NCBI GenBank assembly: GCA_030141605.1
Contig: JAQGDQ010000810.1
Location: 1 to 64,000, forward strand
Origin: Tubiluchus corallicola
Lineage: Eukaryota; Priapulida; Priapulimorpha; Priapulimorphida; Tubiluchidae
DNA: 64,000 nt
Direction of reading: 5' to 3'
The stretch's first letter is position 1; the number at the start of each line of letters is the position of its first letter. The position numbers were made by a program, and so were the translations under genes. The notes beneath the pieces were generated by a model. The model was not told where the DNA came from. It did not search any database and was given only the letters and a program-made list of their open reading frames with translations. This document shows, piece after piece, positions 1-10,181 of this stretch.

Positions 1-654
1 TCTTGCGGTTTTAGCGTTAATTGAGCGGAATCTACGACCAGAGGGGGGCATTTCAAAATATTTATTACGTGGATGGAATATTGCGCTCTCTTTGCTACCC
101 TAGTTTCGTACAAATTTGCCAGAGATTGTTGTTCAACTCCTATAATTTTCAAGGCGGATTTAACAACTTGATCAAAAGCATTGTGATCTCCGTGAGTGGT
201 AGCGCCATCGTACCAAACAGTGAGGGATGTTATTAAGACGCTCTCAGTTACTGCATTAAAAACTTTCCACCCCATGGTCCAGCAGGAGAAATGTTAAGTG
301 ATTTCAGTCTACAACTTAGAAACTTGTATTGATGCGTCTCTTAAAAAGTACAGACGCTGGCGTGCCTTTTTTACTCAATAAAGCTTCCCATTTAAGATAC
401 AGATTAAAACATACTTATTTAAAATAGCATGCAATCTTTGAACTGACCAAATGATTTGTCGTTATTATGCTTGTATTTTGTAAATCTGTGTGTTTTTATG
501 TATTTACTTACTGTAATTTTGTGAAAATTTAGTAGGATTTCTGTTTAATCTTATAAACCTTTTTTGTAAGCTGATGATTTTAGAAATCTTTGTGAAGCGT
601 CTTTGAATATTGTCAGTTGTGTTGTCTATAGAGTTAGATGCTATACAAAATAAA

Positions 655-690
<36 letters not shown>

Positions 691-850
691 GTTATTGTTA
701 TTGTTATTTTTATTATTATTATTGTTATTATTATTATTATGTTATTGTTGTTTTTGTTATTATTATTATTATTAATATTATTATTATTATTTTATTATCT
801 ATTATTATTATTATTATTATTATATTATTATTATTATTAATATTATTATT
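1..850. repeat. Left arm of a large inverted repeat (rearranged LINE insertion)
   Basis: This stretch is the reverse complement of about 7074-7945. I found about three mismatches over the roughly 650 non-microsatellite bases, so identity is above 99%. Bases 1-236 hold, on the minus strand, the C-terminal end of a LINE reverse transcriptase. From about 290 onward the plus strand holds a LINE 3' untranslated region ending in an AATAAA-type signal and an (ATT)n tail. Having the reverse-transcriptase segment inverted against its own 3' end is the structure expected from twin-primed LINE insertion. The arm starts at the window edge and may extend further left. Confidence 0.85.
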
Positions 851-1010
851 ATTATTAATATTATTATTATTGTTATTATTACTATCATTATTATTATTAT
901 TATGTTATTATCATTATCATTATTATTATTATTATGTTATTGTTGTTTTTGTTATTATTATTGTTATTGTTATTATTATTATTATTATTATTAATATTAT
1001 TATTATTATT

Positions 1011-1047
<37 letters not shown>

Positions 1048-1049
1048 TA

Positions 1050-1080
<31 letters not shown>

Positions 1081-1142
1081 TATTATTATTATCATCATTA
1101 TCATTATTATTAATTATTATTATTATTATGTTATTGTTATTG
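650..1142. repeat. (ATT)n-rich microsatellite
   Basis: About 490 bp of imperfect ATT, GTT and CTT triplets. It starts as the tail of the LINE in the left inverted-repeat arm and runs on past the point where the right arm stops matching. Long leucine/isoleucine/tyrosine reading frames here are low-complexity artefacts. Confidence 0.9.
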
Positions 1143-1238
1143 TAAAACTCTCCATCTCAGCAGGGTGATGCCTTCATTGCTTTACCTTCCTCTTACGTCA
1201 TTTTATCGGTTTTCATCAGTGTTACGTTTCTTTCATAG

Positions 1239-1345
1239 ATCCCAGCAAAGTCGTTCACACGGAAGTGGCTCTCGTGCCGGACGAGTTTGACAGTTATCAA
1301 GTGGGAGTTGATGCGGACGTCACGTTCTGTTTGAAAGAGTTAAGG
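1239..1345 (+). CDS. RAD9: RAD9 exon (sixth of those found), on the inverted segment
   Basis: The exon follows TTTCATAG and ends before GTGGGT. It begins with two bases (AT) of a split codon and then encodes [20 protein letters not shown] and, further on, TFCLKELR. Human RAD9A has TFCLKEFR at the same place, in the second half of the PCNA-like clamp domain. The split codon is completed by the single G left at the end of the minus-strand exon 8841-8947, giving Asp after GluAspGluPro. The two exons therefore belong together although they are 7.5 kb apart on opposite strands. The family assignment is firm; the orientation is the anomaly. Confidence 0.93.
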
Positions 1346-1491
1346 GTGGGTGGTGCTCATTTTACACGGAAATAGCGAATTTGCAAAACTGGTCGAATAA
1401 GTTTTGCGCTTTGCGTTCGAACAAAATTGACCGTACGTCACTGCTTTGCTAGGTTTCATCATATGTTGATTGAGGAGGTGCGTTTAGCCGT

Positions 1492-1644
1492 GTTACTTGA
1501 ATTCAAGGTTGTTTGCTGTGTTACTTGAATTCAAGGTTGTTTGCTGTGTTACTTGAATTCAAGGTTGTTTGCTGTGTTACTTGAATTCAAGGTTGTTTGC
1601 TGTGTTACTTGAATTCAAGGTTGTTTGCTGTGTTACTTGAATCT
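1492..1644. repeat. 28-bp tandem repeat, about 5.5 copies
   Basis: Near-identical units begin at 1492, 1520, 1548, 1576, 1604 and 1632, each starting GTTACTTGAATTCAAGG. It lies in the RAD9 intron after exon 1239-1345. It shares its length, but not its sequence, with the array at 5213-7073. Confidence 0.95.
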
Positions 1645-1805
1645 CAGAGTCCACTCTGTCCTTCAGGTTGGCTCCAAAGCGTTTGCTGGGTTGAGGTCTG
1701 GTGAATTTCTAGGCAATCCAATGATACCTATTGTTCTGTACTATTTATTCATACTATCAGTTACATGTTGTTTCTGTACCTCCTAGCAAAAGGGTGTGTT
1801 CCATC

Positions 1806-2902
1806 CAGAGGCGTAGCTAGGTCAAGGCGCCGGGGGGCAATCGGCCCGGGTGCAAGGATGAGAGCGCAAAATTCTTCTAGAGTTCAGCGACTTAATTGTT
1901 AATTACTAATCCGACATTAGCAAAACAATTAACAAAAATTTTCAAACTACGTAGACATCGCATAGTCAGAGATCATCGCAATTGATTTAATTACTATTTA
2001 AAGCCTAGGAAAAGGCTATTGTTGTTTCTTAATGGCGTGGGGGGGGGGGTCGTGTGGTTTAGTTTATCCATAATTTTGGAGAAACAGTGACGTTTCTCTA
2101 AATGCCGATTGCAGGGATGAGAATTTTCCGCGGATACGCGGAATTCCGAGTTTCTGGAAGACCAGTAGTGTCATTTTTGTAAATCGCGTAAATTCGTTGA
2201 GAAAATTTTTACGGACCCAGTACATTATTTCACGAGCTGACCGCTAGTTGGCAGGCCGTCACTTTGTTTACATCACGTACATCAGTGTAACCATGTGTAT
2301 ATCACTATGTATAAAAATATAGAATCAATTGTGTGGAGTTATTTGAGTCAATTACAGACAGTTTTTATTTACTTTTGCATAGGAGCGGCCAGTACTTAGG
2401 CATTTTTGAGACAATTAGGTATCATGTATCCTTGATAGTTGGGTATTTTAAATTATGCATGAAACAAGGTAATTGATATTTTAAGTCCACTTAGAGGCTG
2501 TCTGTGTTCACAAAATTGCAATTTGTTGCTGCTTATGGCCTGTTTCAGAGTTTTTTACTATTTATCATTCTCATCCCTGCAATTGTATTGTGAAAATCTG
2601 TAGTGTTCTGTATCTTTCATAATCTTTACATGTTTTAATGCTGGAGCTGAATGTTTAAGGACTGTTGAGTTACGAGCAACTTATGCATAGAAAAGAGTTA
2701 TTCTGCTGCAGTACCGCAAGTCACACTTATGGTGATTCTTAGAAAAAATCGTTTATCTTTATCCCATCTTGTCGAAAAAGAAATACAAAAAACTTGCACA
2801 ATTTGTGGTTTCACCAATGAAAACAAAAGATCAAGACATTAAAGGGGTAGGGCGCCAAACGTTTTTTACCCTCGGATGCCACAAGTACTTGCTACGTCAC
2901 TG
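1806..2902. mobile_element. hAT-like non-autonomous DNA transposon, with a nested MITE
   Basis: The left end CAGAGGCGTAGCTAGG pairs with a right end whose complement begins CAGTGACGTAGCAAG. Flanking 8-bp duplications GTTCCATC (1798-1805) and GTTCCATA (2903-2910) match at 7 of 8 bases, as expected for hAT. No transposase frame is visible. The 6-bp-TSD MITE at 2112-2579 is inserted inside it, so this element is the older of the two. Confidence 0.7.
2112..2579 (+). mobile_element. MITE family A, copy 1 (13-bp TIR, 6-bp TSD)
   Basis: Perfect 13-bp terminal inverted repeats, CAGGGATGAGAAT and ATTCTCATCCCTG. Flanks CGATTG and CAATTG match at 5 of 6 bases. The interior is about 90% or more identical to copies at 4194, 16393 (minus), 28166, 38682 and 49014. 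No coding capacity. Confidence 0.9.
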
Positions 2903-2968
2903 GTTCCATACTGTATTTACTTTTTTGATGAGATTTTAATCCGCGGTTTTTTCATTTTTCATTTTCAG

Positions 2969-3033
2969 GCGATTCTCTCATTTACGGAATTCGTCAGCCT
3001 CCCTTTAACTGCGCATTTTGAAACAGCCGGCAA
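2969..3033 (+). CDS. RAD9: RAD9 exon (seventh of those found), on the inverted segment
   Basis: The exon follows TTTTCAG and ends before GTGAGT. It encodes AILSFTEFVSLPLTAHFETAG plus two bases of a Lys codon. It aligns with human RAD9A residues beginning GLLSFAES and ending at the IHFDAPG strand of the clamp domain. Its start phase (0) matches the end of exon 1239-1345, and its end phase (2) matches exon 3985-4143. Confidence 0.92.
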
Positions 3034-3984
3034 GTGAGTAGCTTTGCAATGTCTTTTGCTGTGTATTGTATGCGAATAAACCAGATGTTTCTAAAGTGAT
3101 AAAGATTGGCCTTTTTGTTTCGCACGGAAATATCAAGTTTTTCCATTTTGCGTTACTTGAAGGCAGTTAAAGCTTTAAAGCTGCAAGATCTAGGGTTTAA
3201 ATTTTTTGTGAATTTGTAATTTCCGGGAATTTTTAGAATCTGCCTAACAATAGGAAAAAATGGGAGTAAAAGTGGTAAATGCCACATTTTAACAATGAGA
3301 TTTGTCTATCCACAAAAATAACAGATCTATTACTAGATTTAAAAAAATGCTAAAAAATCAAATTTTAAGCAAGTATGAGTGAGTAATCAAAATTTCTATC
3401 AGTATCCATCCTCACAGTGGTGTTATCTTAATCAAGTTATCTTAATTTTACATACTATTAACAAATAATAGTCTTTCTATCTTTTATATCATCTCATATA
3501 TGAGCTTCATTCATTACATCATTCCATTTTAAGCACTAATGTTTTTTTATCACGATTCACTTTAAATTTTCAGATTATTTCCATTACTTTTTTCTATCAC
3601 TGTGTGGGACAATCTAACAAGCCCTGCTTTTTGATTGCCCGCAACACATTTACCTTCGTGTATAAGTGAACAGTGTTTGAGGCTTTTCCTGTGCAGTATT
3701 TCTTATTTGTATTACGTTCATTGTAGGCCCTTTCACTAGATATTGTATAAGTAACCATTGTAAATGTGTAATGTGAAATAAATGACTTTCGACTTATGAC
3801 AATGGCAAATTTACACACGGCATCATGGGATTATTATCAGGAGTTACATATTTTTTCACCTGCCATGTAATGACTCAGACCAGAAGTAGTTTTTTTGACA
3901 CCCAATTATCCAGTTACTAACCAAGCTCATTAGTGTTTAACTTTGTAACTAAGTCAACAGACTGCGTTTTTTACCTGCTTTCAG

Positions 3985-4143
3985 ACCCATCGTGTTTTCG
4001 ATCAGTAGCGATCCCAGTTTCGAAGCCAACTTTGTACTGGCGACACTAGCAGACAGAGTCGGTGATACATCAGAGCCATCTACGTCGAAGCCAGATGAAC
4101 AGAGAGCAACATCAGTGTCACATAAGCAGAAACAAGTGTCAAA
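3985..4143 (+). CDS. RAD9: RAD9 exon (eighth of those found), end of clamp domain
   Basis: The exon follows CTTTCAG and ends before GTAAGT. With the preceding AA it encodes KPIVFSISSDPSFEANFVLA and then TLADRV; human RAD9A has FTIKDSLLDGHFVLATLSD here. This closes the second PCNA-like domain. The rest is a Ser/Thr/Lys-rich linker (about 30 residues) that should lead into the phosphorylated C-terminal tail, which binds TopBP1 in other animals. The exon ends in phase 2, so at least one more exon is required. None was found before the 28-bp array, as expected if the true downstream exons lie left of position 1 on the minus strand. Confidence 0.92.
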
Positions 4144-4193
4144 GTAAGTGTATTTTTTCCAATTGCTAGGGCATATGGTTTTGGTTTATGGTC

Positions 4194-5170
4194 CAGGGAT
4201 GAGAATTTTCCGCGGGTACGCGGAATTCCGAGTTTTTGGAAGACCAGTAGTGCCATTTTTGTAAATCGCGTAAATTCGTTGAGAAAATTTTTACGGACCG
4301 AGTACATTATTTCACAAGCTGACCGCTAGTTGGCAGGCCGTCACTTTGTTTACGTCACGTACATCAGTGTAACCACGTGTATATCTCTATGTATAAAAAT
4401 ATAGAATCAATTGTGCAGAGTTATTTGAGTCAATTGCAGACAGTTTTTATATACTTTTGCATAGGAGCGGCCAGTACTTAGGCGTTTTTGAGACAATTAG
4501 GTATCATGTATCCTTGATAGTTGGGTATTTTAAATTATGCATGAAACAAGGTAACTGATATTTTAAGTCCACTTAGAGGCTCTTTATGGTTACAAAATTG
4601 CAATTTGTTGCTTTGCTCCCTTGAACCCCAATGGGGGCCTACGCGGCCCCAAAACCCCGGGCCTGTTTCAGAGTTTTTTGCAAAAAATTCATATGACTGT
4701 GTTTCATCCATCCACAAATCATTCAGGCGAAGTGCTAAGTAATTTCATGTCAGTTTTGCCAGTTTTTTGCAAATTGCGGCCAGAATGTTGCACGAAATTC
4801 GCATGACACGTATGCGCATTTTTTGCAACTTCTGCGACAAGGCGAATGTTGCACAAGGATAGTGTGATCATTTTACGACCGTTTAACAAAATTTTCGCAA
4901 ATTTTCGAAAAATGGTTGCAGCAGTCTCAAAATCTTCTCAAAATTTTCGCATATTCTGATATTGTTGGCATGGCGATGTGGCGAGTTTTCCAACTCCGGT
5001 TACAAAGCCTTAAAATTTTTTGCCGAAGCCATCGGGCTTTTGACAACAGTGGCAAATACCTGCGCATATTTGGGGGAACTTTGGAGCATATTTGGTGGTT
5101 TTTGGACTTCGTCGAAGTCATGAGCGCGAGCTTTATGTTGGAAGTTGTTAAATGCAATGCATGTGGTTGT
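4194..5170 (+). mobile_element. MITE family A, copy 2, with extra interior and no 3' end
   Basis: It starts with CAGGGATGAG and follows the family up to about 4680. It then carries about 500 bp of interior not seen in the other copies, rich in TTTTTTGCAA and CGCAAATTTTCG stretches. No closing TIR is seen before the 28-bp array at 5213. It could be a fragment of the longer parent element or a fusion with an unrelated repeat. Confidence 0.65.
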
Positions 5171-5212
5171 AACTTGAGGTGATGAAAAAAGGTTTAATTC
5201 TAATGTTTAGAA

Positions 5213-7073
5213 TTAACGAACGATAGCAAAAGTTGGAATGATAACAAGCGATAGCAAAGGTCGGAATGATAACAAGCGATAGCAAAAGTCGGAATGATAA
5301 CAAGCGATAGCAAAGGTCGGAATGATAACAAGCGATAGCAAAAGTCGGAATGATAACAAGCGATAGCAAAAGTCAGAATGATAACAAGCGATAGCAAAGG
5401 TCGGAATGATAACAAGCGATAGCAAAGGTCGGAATGATAACGAGCGATAGCAAAAGTCAGAATGATAACGAACGATAGCAAAAGTCAGAATGATAACGAG
5501 CGATAGCAAAAGTCGGAATGATAACAAGCGATAGCAAAAGTCGGAATGATAACAAGCGATAGCAAAAGTCGGAATGATAACAAGCGATAGCAAAAGTCGG
5601 AATGATAACAAGCGATAGCAAAAGTCGGAATGATAACAAGCGATAGCAAAACTCGGAATGATAACAAGCGATAGCAAAGGTCGGAATGATAACAAGCGAT
5701 AGCAAAAGTCGGAATGATAACGAACGATAGCAAAAGTCGGAATGATAACAAGCGATAGCAAAAGTCGGAATGATAACAAGCGATAGCAAAAGTCGGAATG
5801 ATAACAAGCGATAGCAAAAGTCAGAATGATAACAAGCGATAGCAAAAGTCAGAATGATAACGAGCGATAGCAAAGGACGGAATGATAACAAGCGATAGCA
5901 AAAGTCAGAATGATAACGAACGATAGCAAAAGTCAGAATGATAACAAGCGATAGCAAAAGTCAGAATGATAACAAGCGATAGCAAAGGTCGGAATGATAA
6001 CAAGCGATAGCAAAGGTCGGAATGATAACAAGCGATAGCAAAAGTCAGAATGATAACAAGCGATAGCAAAAGTCAGAATGATAACGAACGATAGCAAAAG
6101 TCAGAATGATAACAAGCGATAGCAAAAGTCAGAATGATAACAAGCGATAGCAAAAGTCAGAATGATAACAAGCGATAGCAAAGGTCAGAATGATAACAAG
6201 CGATAGCAAAAGTCAGAATGATAACAAGCGATAGCAAAGGTCGGAATGATAACAAGCGATAGCAAAGGTCGGAATGATAACAAGCGATAGCAAAGGTCGG
6301 AATGATAACAAGCGATAGCAAAAGTCCGAATGATAACGAGCGATAGCAAAAGTCAGAATGATAACAAGCGATAGCAAAAGTCCGAATGATAACAAGCGAT
6401 AGCAAAAGTCGGAATGATAACAAGCGATAGCAAAAGTCCGAATGATGACAAGCGATAGCAAAAGTCCGAATGATAACGAACGATAGCAAAAGTCGGAATG
6501 ATAACGAACGATAGCAAAAGTCGGAATGATAACAAACGATAGCAAAAGTCGGAATGATAACAAGCGATAGCAAAAGTCGGAATGATAACAAGCGATAGCA
6601 AAAGTCCGAATGATAACAAGCGATAGCAAAAGTCAGAATGATAACGAACGATAGCAAAAGTCAGAATGATAACAAGCGATAGCAAAAGTCGGAATGATAA
6701 CAAGCGATAGCAAAGGTCGGAATGATAACAAGCGATAGCAAAAGTCAGAATGATAACAAGCGATAGCAAAGGTCGGAATGATAACAAGCGATAGCAAAGG
6801 TCGGAATGATAACAAGCGATAGCAAAGGTCGGAATGATAACAAGCGATAGCAAAAGTCCGAATGATAACGAGCGATAGCAAAAGTCAGAATGATAACGAA
6901 CGATAGCAAAAGTCAGAATGATAACGAGCGATAGCAAAAGTCGGAATGATAACAAGCGATAGCAAAAGTCGGAATGATAACAAGCGATAGCAAAAGTCCG
7001 AATGATAACGAACGATAGCAAAAGTCGGAATGATAACGAACGATAGCAAAAGTCGGAATGATAACAAACGATA
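5213..7073. repeat. 28-bp satellite array, about 66 copies
   Basis: Units of the form AACAAGCGATAGCAAAAGTC plus GGAATGAT, varying at a few positions (AAGCG/GAGCG/GAACG, AAAG/AAGG, TCGG/TCAG/TCCG). No unit carries a stop codon in several minus-strand frames, so overlapping reading frames up to 222 codons arise. The peptides repeat every 28 residues (three DNA units), which marks them as array artefacts. The array ends directly against the (ATT)n of the right inverted-repeat arm. Confidence 0.97.
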
Positions 7074-7945
7074 GTAATAATAATAATAATAGATAATAAA
7101 ATAATAATAATAATATTAATAATAATAATAATATAATAATAATAATAATAATAATAGATAATAAAATAATAACAATAATATTAATAATAATAATAATAAC
7201 AAAAACAACAATAACATAATAATAATAATAACAATAATAATAATAAAAATAACAATAACAATAACATAATAATAATAATAATAATAATATTTATTTTGTA
7301 TAGCATCTAACTCTATAGACAACACAACTGACAATATTCAAAGACGCTTCACAAAGATTTCTAAAATCATCAGCTTACAAAAAAGGTTTATAAGATTAAA
7401 CAGAAATCCTACTAAATTTCACAAAATTACAGTAAGTAAATACATAAAAACACACAGATTTACAAAATACAAGCATAATAACGACAAATCATTTGGTCAG
7501 TTCAAAGATTGCATGCTATTTGAAATAAGTATGTTTTAGTCTGTATCTTAAATGGGAAGCTTTATTGAGTAAAAAAGGCACGCCAGCGTCTGTACTTTTT
7601 AAGAGACGCATCAATACAAGTTTCTAAGTTGTAGACTGAAATCACTTAACATTTCTCCTGCTGGACCATGGGGTGGAAAGTTTTTAATGCAGTAACTGAG
7701 AGCGTCTTAATAACATCCCTCACTGTTTGGTACGATGGCGCTACCACTCACGGAGATCACAATGCTTTTGATCAAGTTGTTAAATCCGCCTCGAAAATTA
7801 TAGGAGTTGAACAACAATCTCTGGCAAATTTGTACGAAACTAGGGTAGCAAAGAGAGCGCAATATTCCATCCACGTAATAAATATTTTGAAATGCCCCCC
7901 TCTGGTCGTAGATTCCGCTCAATTAACGCTAAAACCGCAAGAACT
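7074..7945. repeat. Right arm of the large inverted repeat
   Basis: Reverse complement of 1-850. It starts with the microsatellite (7074-7290) and continues through the LINE 3' region into the reverse-transcriptase fragment. The arm faces the left one across about 6.2 kb that holds three RAD9 exons in the wrong orientation. Confidence 0.85.
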
Positions 7946-7990
7946 TTAAATTCTTTCTATCCCGTTGCAAATAAGAGATTAAAAACTTAA
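7690..7990 (+). mobile_element. LINE reverse-transcriptase C-terminal fragment (broken)
   Basis: The frame encodes SLTVWYDGATTHGDHNAF followed by VVKSASKIIGVEQQSLANLY and then RVAKRAQ. This is the usual end of CR1/L2-like LINE reverse transcriptases (LTVWYGN..., KIIG..., LY..R..KRA). After a one-base frameshift near 7910 it continues as SINAKTARTLNSFYPVANKR and stops, matching the LINE C-terminal Asn-Ser-Phe-x-Pro block. It is inverted against the LINE 3' end beside it. Confidence 0.8.
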
Positions 7991-8404
7991 TTAAAGCCTG
8001 GCAAACTATTGACGACATCAGAACATAATTTTCAAACGCACAAAGGTTTCACGAACGTGTTGCGCGTGTTTGCGAAAGCGAAAATTGATGTACAGCGCCA
8101 CACCCACTAGTCTACACCCATCCCCCACCCCAGAAAAACTGTGGCAGGTATACATCTGCCCAAGAAGCTGTGAACCAGTTGCGCAACTCAGTCTAAGTCT
8201 TATCTCGTGCAGCCATCTTGTGGCGGAAATAGTAATTAGTAAGCATAAAAAGAAGTATGGGTAAATCTTTCAGGCCGATAATAATTTTATTAATTCTAAT
8301 TTGAAATCGTAATTAAAAAGCACTAAGATGGAAAGATGGCTACGATGAAGTCTAACGTGGCCTTATGTAAATTAAGCGTTCAATTGTAAGAAATCATTCA
8401 TTCG

Positions 8405-8700
8405 ACCAGACGGTTTAGTCTTGTGGTAATGCGTCTGCTTTCCGTCTGGGAGGTCATGAGTTCGAACCAGCGGCTGGGGCATACCAAAGACTAAAAATGG
8501 TACCTGCTGTTGCCCTGCCTAACGCGTGGTATTTAGGGTAAAAGTGGGGTAATAATAGTCTCTGTTATGTAGTTGTAGGTTGTTATTTACAGTCTGCGAT
8601 AACAGCTCTTTGAGCTAATGTTAATTGTTGACCCAAAAGCCAACTTTAAACATATTATTATTGTTAATATTATTATTATTATCATTATTCATTTCTCAGA
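8405..8700 (+). mobile_element. tRNA-derived SINE, copy 1
   Basis: A tRNA-like head has an A-box-like GGTTTAGTCTTGTGGTAATG and a B box GAGTTCGAACC about 40 bases on. The body (TACCTGCTGTTGCCCTGCCT region) ends in an (ATT)n tail. The copy at 10630-10870 shares body and tail. Confidence 0.7.
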
Positions 8701-8840
8701 ATTAATAAACATATTAAACATACTTGATTCACTCTGAAAACAGCTGTATGTTCACTATTAGTGATTTACGTTTTTAGCATAGCTACTTTACTTCTACATA
8801 ACTGCCATGCAGTAGAATGTCTACTAAACAGTAAGCTTAC

Positions 8841-8947
8841 CCGGTTCATCCTCCGTATAATTCTTCAAGCGCAAGGATTCCGGGTCGACTATCAATGAAA
8901 TTTCTTCTTGTGTGTTTTGAAAATTCAAAATGGCGTCGCTTAGCAAC
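8841..8947 (-). CDS. RAD9: RAD9 exon (fifth of those found)
   Basis: On the minus strand the exon follows TTTGCAG and ends before GTAAGC. It encodes LLSDAILNFQNTQEEISLIV and then DPESLRLKNYTEDEP. It aligns with human RAD9A VLGEAVLPFSPALAEVTLGI and LRSYHEEEAD, the strands just after the interdomain connector. It starts in phase 2 from exon 9805-9904 and leaves a single G. The next exon expected from the family is not found further left on this strand; it is at 1239 on the plus strand. The gene is cut here. Confidence 0.93.
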
Positions 8948-9379
8948 CTGCAAACAAACAAATTTATTATAGTAATGAGATCAGATATATTAGGTACGTT
9001 AAATGCAATTAAGACTGAGCAAGACTCATCGAATTCGGCTGATATCCAAAACACAAACACACAACATCATAATTTCGCAGGGTTCACGGCCGAGTGGACA
9101 TGATCATATAGCTCAAGACATCTTGGGTTTCACACTCGATCTATGCAATTTTATTCGCCATACTGATTCAGGCAGTTTACCTCACGGACCGAGGATGCAG
9201 TCACAGGGAAACATGGCAGAGACACCTCTGCCAGTCCAGTGGCTCATCCTAGAGTGATATCCTTGATGAGCCAGGCTCCGGTCACTCCACAAACATCGCG
9301 TTTAGTAGACCGCCCAGCAAATGCTTGACAGTGTGATATGTCAGAAATCCTTATGTCTCTCTGAACGTCGCTTAAAGCG

Positions 9380-9610
9380 GAACAAAACTCTCCACTTACA
9401 TAGAGCTTAAAAAATTCGTCTTGAAAATTTATATCACTTACTTACTGCCTCTTTGTATAAAGGGCTTGTGTCGGCAGTAACGCTGTATAAAACATAAAAA
9501 TTTAAACTCCCACGATGACCGTTAGACGACGCCATTTTGACGACGGGTCATCTGAAACAACTTTAGATAAGATGCAAAAGGTAGAAATTTAGCATGTTGA
9601 TGAGGAATAC
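9380..9610 (+). repeat. Dispersed repeat family B, copy 1
   Basis: Shares blocks such as TAAAAAATTCGTCTTGAAA, GCTGTATAAAACAT and GATGACCGTTAGACG, then GCCATTTT, with 37050-37440 and 55565-55900 (plus) and, in reverse, with 32195-32660 and 28885-29520. It looks like a non-autonomous element; its ends are not defined. Confidence 0.6.
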
Positions 9611-9804
9611 ATGAATGACAGATGTTGTACGATGATGTTACGACGATGATTGCGCCATGATAATATTTCCAAAGCACGAATACAGCCAAAATAAGAATAA
9701 ATAAAAAGAGGCACAATTGCTTGCCAATTATATTATTCAGTTTTATACGGATAACTACAGTCATACAAGAATACGATAACTCTAAAGGAAAGTTTAATTT
9801 CAAC

Positions 9805-9904
9805 CTCGATTGTGCGGCGAGCTGATTCGGACAGAGAGTTTTGCTGAAAACTGCCTGTAGTGTTTCGCATTCGATGTACGCCAAGTTGTACGTCTTCACG
9901 ATAC
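9805..9904 (-). CDS. RAD9: RAD9 exon (fourth of those found)
   Basis: On the minus strand the exon follows CTATTCAG and ends before GTTGAA. It encodes IVKTYNLAYIECETLQAVF then SKTLCPNQLAAQSR; human RAD9A has [20 protein letters not shown] here, the end of the first PCNA-like domain and the interdomain connector. It begins with two bases that complete the Gly codon of exon 11646-11760. The donor GTTGAA is weaker than the others. Confidence 0.93.
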
Positions 9905-10061
9905 CTGAATAGAAAAAACTCTGATGAGTTTAACAGTCAGTTTTGATCAATTCACATTCCTGGAGACTGAAAACAACTCCTAAGAGTGGATGACGTTTAC
10001 AATTCCCCACACACAAGAAAATATTTCGTGAAGTGAATTAGGTTAGAGTTAAAGTTAGGGT

Positions 10062-10181
10062 GACTACGGCCAAATCACGTTGAAAACACTGGTTCTCGTC
10101 TGACCACCGAAGTTAAGCAACGTAGAGCTTGGTTAGTACTTGGATGGGTGACGGCCTGGGAATACCAGGTGCTGTAGGCTT
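10062..10181 (+). rRNA. 5S rRNA-derived sequence, probably a SINE head or pseudogene
   Basis: Exactly 120 bases line up with animal 5S rRNA. The start is ACTACGGCC, then CTCGTCTGACCACCGAAG, an A-box region AGTTAAGCAACG, TTGGTTAGTACTTGGATGGG, and the end GGGAATACCAGGTGCTGTAG. The internal promoter blocks (A box about 10109-10124, C box about 10139-10156) are largely intact. No T-run terminator follows; the sequence goes straight into a GC-rich tail. Imperfect TTAGGG-like repeats lie on both sides (10041-10060 and 10567-10600). It is a single copy in a RAD9 intron, so a retroposed 5S-headed element is more likely than a working gene. Confidence 0.8.

Noticed and set aside
610-1145. Tyr/Leu/Ile-rich frames, also 7116-7334
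   Set aside because: (ATT)n microsatellite.
5213-7073. Overlapping minus-strand frames up to 222 codons (MLSLVIIPTFAIACYHSDF-type)
   Set aside because: They are translations of the 28-bp array, repeat every 28 residues and exist in several frames at once.
8410-8490. Working tRNA gene
   Set aside because: A and B boxes are present, but the arms do not pair well and a SINE body with an (ATT)n tail follows.
9522-9899. Single 125-codon minus-strand frame starting MKTYNLAYIECETLQ
   Set aside because: Only its first third is coding; it reads through the RAD9 donor at 9804 into the intron.
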